This document shows, piece by piece, positions 60,801 through 64,000 of a DNA stretch of 64,000 bases. How positions within the stretch are numbered: position 1 is the stretch's first letter; the number at the start of each line of letters is the position of its first letter. The stretch is from Ephydatia muelleri (taxonomy: Eukaryota; Porifera; Demospongiae; Spongillida; Spongillidae): the NCBI GenBank assembly GCA_013339895.1, contig JABACO010000020.1, positions 2,018,368 through 2,082,367 on the forward strand, read 5' to 3'. Under the pieces are notes generated by a model, which saw only the letters and a list, made by a program, of their open reading frames with translations, did no database searches and was not told where the DNA came from. Position numbers and translations under genes: made by a program.

Positions 60801-62108
60801 CATTGCCGCAAAAGGGACCAATCGCATATATCCAGTACAAGTTATACTTGTGTTGAAGTGTATTCTAATTTAAAAGTCTTATAACTCCATCACAGATATT
60901 TCAATTTTCAGTGCGTAAGAATCACTGAGTAGAGGAGATTTCAGACTTCTAGAATATCAACAACAAAAATTTAAATCTTGAAAAAACATGTGTTAGATCC
61001 CTTTTCTCTGCAACAATCCCATTTGTTGCTTGCATAAAATGGAATATATCCAAGCTTTGTTTACAAAATGAGTAAGGCAAAATCAATAACTGTACAGTCC
61101 AGACAGTGTTTTAGCATTCCAAACTCCGGGTACCAACAAGATGGATGGTAGTCTACAGACATGTATATCTGCACCAGTCTCTCCATGTAACAGTACAGGA
61201 TAACTTGCCTTGGTGGTTTGTGGTCACCTCCCCATTATGAATGCCTGTACATGAGCTACTCTACTCTGGACACATGCTGAATGCTGTAATTAGTACTTCC
61301 ACATGAATTCATACCGCCAGCTGTGCTGCAGCTGCCATCGTAATAACAATTCTGACCCATGTGTGGGCATTCCCTCAAGACCTGACCACTTTGCCATGGC
61401 CTATGGAGATGGGGGGATCCCATCTGTGTATACACTGTGGGCTGGATAAGTGGGTAAATGTTGTAACTGGTTGACCAGCAGTCATACTCCCTCAACCATA
61501 TCACATGCCTTTCATCTTCTATTAATAGTCAAGCACAGATTATTTATAAATCCACCTCTGACTAATTACCCAGTGTGTGCTGTCATTCGTCATGCAGTGC
61601 CAGGAACAAGGGAAACTACTGCTGCAGAATTGGACTATGAGTGCACAGATTCTGGCTGCTAGGTAACTGAAGGGAGTCCCTGTATGTACATATATGTGTG
61701 TTGTGTGTGTGTGTGTGTGTGTTGTGTGTGTGTTGTGTGTGTGTGTTGTGTGTGTGTGTCTGTTATGTGTGCTTTTGTGAATGTGTATATATATATGTGA
61801 ATTTTCTTGTCTCATCCCCTCCTCCCCATCCCCTTGTTCCTCCTAGAGCTGCTCTATTTTTAGTCATATTCTCACTTCATTCCAATTCCCTTACAGTTTG
61901 GTTTTCATAGCTTGCCGGAAGCACAGACCATGTATGACATTCAAAGAGTTATCAGTGAGTGTGGAGGAGCTGATTGGGTGTGGTTATGACTGTGTTGGCA
62001 TGGGTTACACGTTATAACTGGTCAGGACAATGTCAATGTGAAAGTGAAAACACTAGCGAGGTGTGTGAAGATAGGTAGTGAAGAGCTGAAGAACTAACAG
62101 TGACAGAG
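53955..62108 (+). CDS. BRF-like gene, unit D copy 2 (exons 1-6 only)
   Basis: Duplicate exons at 53955-54011, 54075-54299, 57742-57810, 61574-61662, 61897-61954 and 62026-62108. Exons 1, 3, 4 and 5 have the same length as in copy 1. Exon 2 has compensating one-base changes (a G lost near 54180, an A gained near 54210) that alter the linker reading between them. Exon 6 is 83 nt instead of 84 (an A lost in GAAGAACTAAC), breaking frame. Exons 7 onward lie beyond the window. Confidence 0.75.
54951..55913. repeat. ~32-bp VNTR (GGGTTACTTCAGGTCAATGT), unit D copy 2
   Basis: Counterpart of 30894-31836 with many one-base G-run differences. Confidence 0.95.
56880..56998 (+). promoter_or_regulatory. 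TATA-box unit, unit D copy 2, first copy
   Basis: Duplicate of 32809-32926 with the TATA motif near 56883 and the ATG near 56926. Confidence 0.4.
57257..57730. repeat. 33-bp VNTR, unit D copy 2
   Basis: Counterpart of 33186-33656. Confidence 0.95.
57811..57880. repeat. (GT)n at exon 3 donor, unit D copy 2
   Basis: Counterpart of 33738-33812. Confidence 0.97.
57984..58785. repeat. G-rich minisatellite, unit D copy 2
   Basis: Counterpart of 33921-34797 and about 75 bp shorter. Confidence 0.95.
59350..60353. mobile_element. Fold-back element, unit D copy 2
   Basis: Duplicate of 35362-36365 with the same arms and the same 140-bp asymmetry. Confidence 0.85.
60553..60670 (+). promoter_or_regulatory. 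TATA-box unit, unit D copy 2, second copy
   Basis: Duplicate of 36566-36683 with the TATA motif near 60553 and the ATG near 60597. Confidence 0.4.
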
Positions 62109-62117
62109 GTTACGTAG

Positions 62118-62840
62118 TGTGCAGAGGAGGGGAGGGAGGGTGTTGTTCCAGGTATCGGTGGGGGAGAGGGAGGGTGTGTCCCAGGTATCAGTGGTGGGGG
62201 AGGGAGGGTGTATCGTGTGGGGAGAGGGAGGGTGTGTCCAGGTATCGTGTGGGGGAGAGGGAGGGTGTTCCAGGTATCGTGGGGGGGAGGGAGGGTGTTC
62301 CAGGTTATCGTGTGGGGGAGGGGAGGGTGTTCCAGGTATCGTTGTGGGGGAGGGAGGGTGTTCCAGGTATCGTGTGGGGGAGGGAGGGTTGTTCCAGGTA
62401 TCGTGTGGGGGAGGGAGGGTGTTCCAGGTATCGTGTGGGGGAGAGGGAGGGGTGTTCCAGGTATCGTGTGGGGGGAGGAGGGAGGGTGGTATCGTGTGGG
62501 GAGAGGGAGGGTGTTCTAGGTATCGCTGTATGGGAGGGAAGTGTGTCCAAGGTATCGGTGGTGGGAGGAGGGTGTTCAATGGTATCGTTGTATCGGTGGG
62601 GAGGGAGGGTTCGTGTTTCCAGGTATTCATGTGGGGAGAGGGAGGGTTTGTTCCAGGTATCGTGTGGGGTGAGGGAGGGAGGGTGGTTCCCGGTATCATG
62701 TGGGGGGGACGGGAGGGTTGTTCCATGTAGGTACGTGTGAGGGGAGGGCAGGAGGGGTTCCAGGTTATTCAATGTGGGGAGGGAGGGTGTTTGGTTCCAG
62801 GTTATCGTTGTGGGGAGGGAGGGTGTTCCAGGTATCGTGT
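62118..62840. repeat. ~30-bp VNTR (TTCCAGGTATCGTGTGGGGG), unit D copy 2
   Basis: Counterpart of 38135-38612, but about 245 bp longer, with more units and more irregular spacing. Confidence 0.92.
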
Positions 62841-62845
62841 GTATC

Positions 62846-63060
62846 ATGAGGAGTGGTATGTGCAGATACATGAGGAGTGGTGGTGTGCAGATACATGAGG
62901 AGTGGTGGTGTGCAGATACATGAGAGTGGGTGTGCAGATACATGAGGAGGTGGTGGTGTGCAGATACTGAGGAGTGATGGTGTGCAGATACATGAGGAGT
63001 GGTGGTGTGCAGATACATGAGAAGTGGTGGTGTCCAGATACATGAGGAGTGGTGGTGGCC
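62846..63060. repeat. ~25-bp VNTR (GTGCAGATACATGAGGAGTG), unit D copy 2
   Basis: Counterpart of 38613-38880, slightly shorter. Confidence 0.92.
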
Positions 63061-63342
63061 AACTGACACCTCCCCCCCCCCCCCCCCTCCTCCCGTTTGG
63101 GCAAACCATTGTTTAGTCCACCAGTGCATGGTTGGTGCATTACCTTATATGGTATTAGGCCTAACTAGCACTGCACTCATCCAACATGAGGTTCTAGATG
63201 TGTGAGCTGATAGCGATGTTTGAGTTATGTGTTGTAGTGATTGAGTTTTATTTGTCTTACAGAATCTAAATATGCTTAAATGTAATCATATAGGACCTAA
63301 CACATATATACAAAACTTTTGAAACTAAGCTAGAATCAGTTA

Positions 63343-63549
63343 TTAACACTTTCGCGGGCAAATCCCATTTTTACAGTACACATGTTGTACAAAAAAAAAG
63401 TGTTGCGCGTTGCAGGAAAACGTAGTTAGCTAATAACTTACACTATATGACCAGGAAACATCTACAAAGTGTTAACTGTTTAGATAAACAGAGTGGCTTT
63501 AGTATAGAACCTGTGGCGCAATATTGCTCTGTTGCCCATGAAAGAGTTA
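63343..63549. mobile_element. Short MITE copy, unit D copy 2
   Basis: Duplicate of the element at 39163-39370 with the same ends, one short A-run deletion and the right end reading GAAAGAGTTA. Confidence 0.75.
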
Positions 63550-63734
63550 AAGCTCAAATTGTTGATTTCTGGTGTGGGTGGGATGGAGGAAGGTGCACTT
63601 TCATTTTCTAAATTTCAAAGGGATGGTAAAGTCACAGAACAATTCTGACACACAATAAATTGCTGAATTTTTTTAAAATTGATTTACTGATATTGATTGT
63701 GCATTTTTTGAATCAACATTTTGTATATTGTGTA

Positions 63735-64000
63735 TTGTGTGTGGCTGGAGGAGTGTGCTCGTGTATGTGTGGTGGAGGGAGGAGTGTGCTTGTATATGTG
63801 TGGTGGAGGAGGTGTGTGCTCGTATATGTGTGATGGAGGGAGGAGTGTGCTCGTATATGTGTGGAGGAGGGAGGAGTGTGCTCGTATATGTGTGATGGAG
63901 GGAGGAGTGTGCTCGTATATGTGTGGTGGAGGGAGGAGTGTGTTTGTATATGTGTGGTGGAGGAGGAGTGTGCTCGTATATGTGTGGGGGGAGGAAGGAG
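63735..64000. repeat. ~32-bp VNTR, unit D copy 2, cut by window end
   Basis: Counterpart of 39556-40030 with units in a different order. Confidence 0.95.

Larger units (their letters stand above)
51501..64000. repeat. Segmental duplication, unit D copy 2 (equals 27437-~40000)
   Basis: Begins immediately after the second N gap and runs to the window end inside the VNTR preceding BRF-like exon 7. Its first bases match those that follow the CT tract at 27338-27436, so the contig probably broke at that tract. The sequence left of the gap (syntaxin 8) is not what precedes unit D copy 1. Confidence 0.95.

Overview
The window is animal (metazoan) nuclear DNA. Genes are split into many short exons with GT..AG introns, and they are diluted by microsatellites, minisatellites, MITE-like elements and two 1-kb runs of N (23479-24478 and 50501-51500). 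The gene content fits an invertebrate: an MRP/ABCC transporter, a TFIIB/BRF-type factor, syntaxin 8 and a small Cys-rich GPI-anchored-type protein. A sponge or other early-branching animal is my guess, but nothing here proves it.

Layout. (1) 1-6247, minus strand: 5' part of an ABCC1/MRP-like gene (TMD0, linker and TMD1 exons), running off the left edge. (2) 6248-13949: no recognisable gene, with VNTRs, GT repeats and MITE remnants. (3) 13950-23230, minus strand: TMD1, NBD1, linker, TMD2 and NBD2 of a second copy of the same gene, down to the stop codon; its 5' exons fall in or beyond the first N gap. Bases 1-3790 and 19817-23478 are near-identical duplicates. (4) 24479-27436: hAT transposon debris and a CT tract. 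(5) 27437-43937: a minus-strand GPI-type gene, a broken partial copy of its 3' end, then a plus-strand TFIIB/BRF-family gene rebuilt here as 13 exons. (6) 43977-50286, minus strand: syntaxin 8, tail to tail with the BRF-like gene, its N-terminal exons lost at the second gap. (7) 51501-64000: near-identical second copy of 27437-~40000.

Functionally the genes are unrelated housekeeping types: organic-anion/conjugate export, RNA polymerase II or III initiation, endosomal SNARE fusion and a surface protein. No operon-like system or defence island is present. The strongest observations are structural. Two large segmental repeats each touch a scaffold gap. Single-base coding indels are concentrated in the repeated segments and differ between copies, which points to retained haplotigs or poorly polished duplicates. 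Nearly every large intron is filled with a private minisatellite, one of which multiplies an exon's own 3' splice site. A TATA-bearing unit is repeated inside the BRF-like gene, and a fold-back MITE family is present.

Exon boundaries were deduced by eye from splice sites, reading-frame phase and my knowledge of the protein families; no alignment was run.
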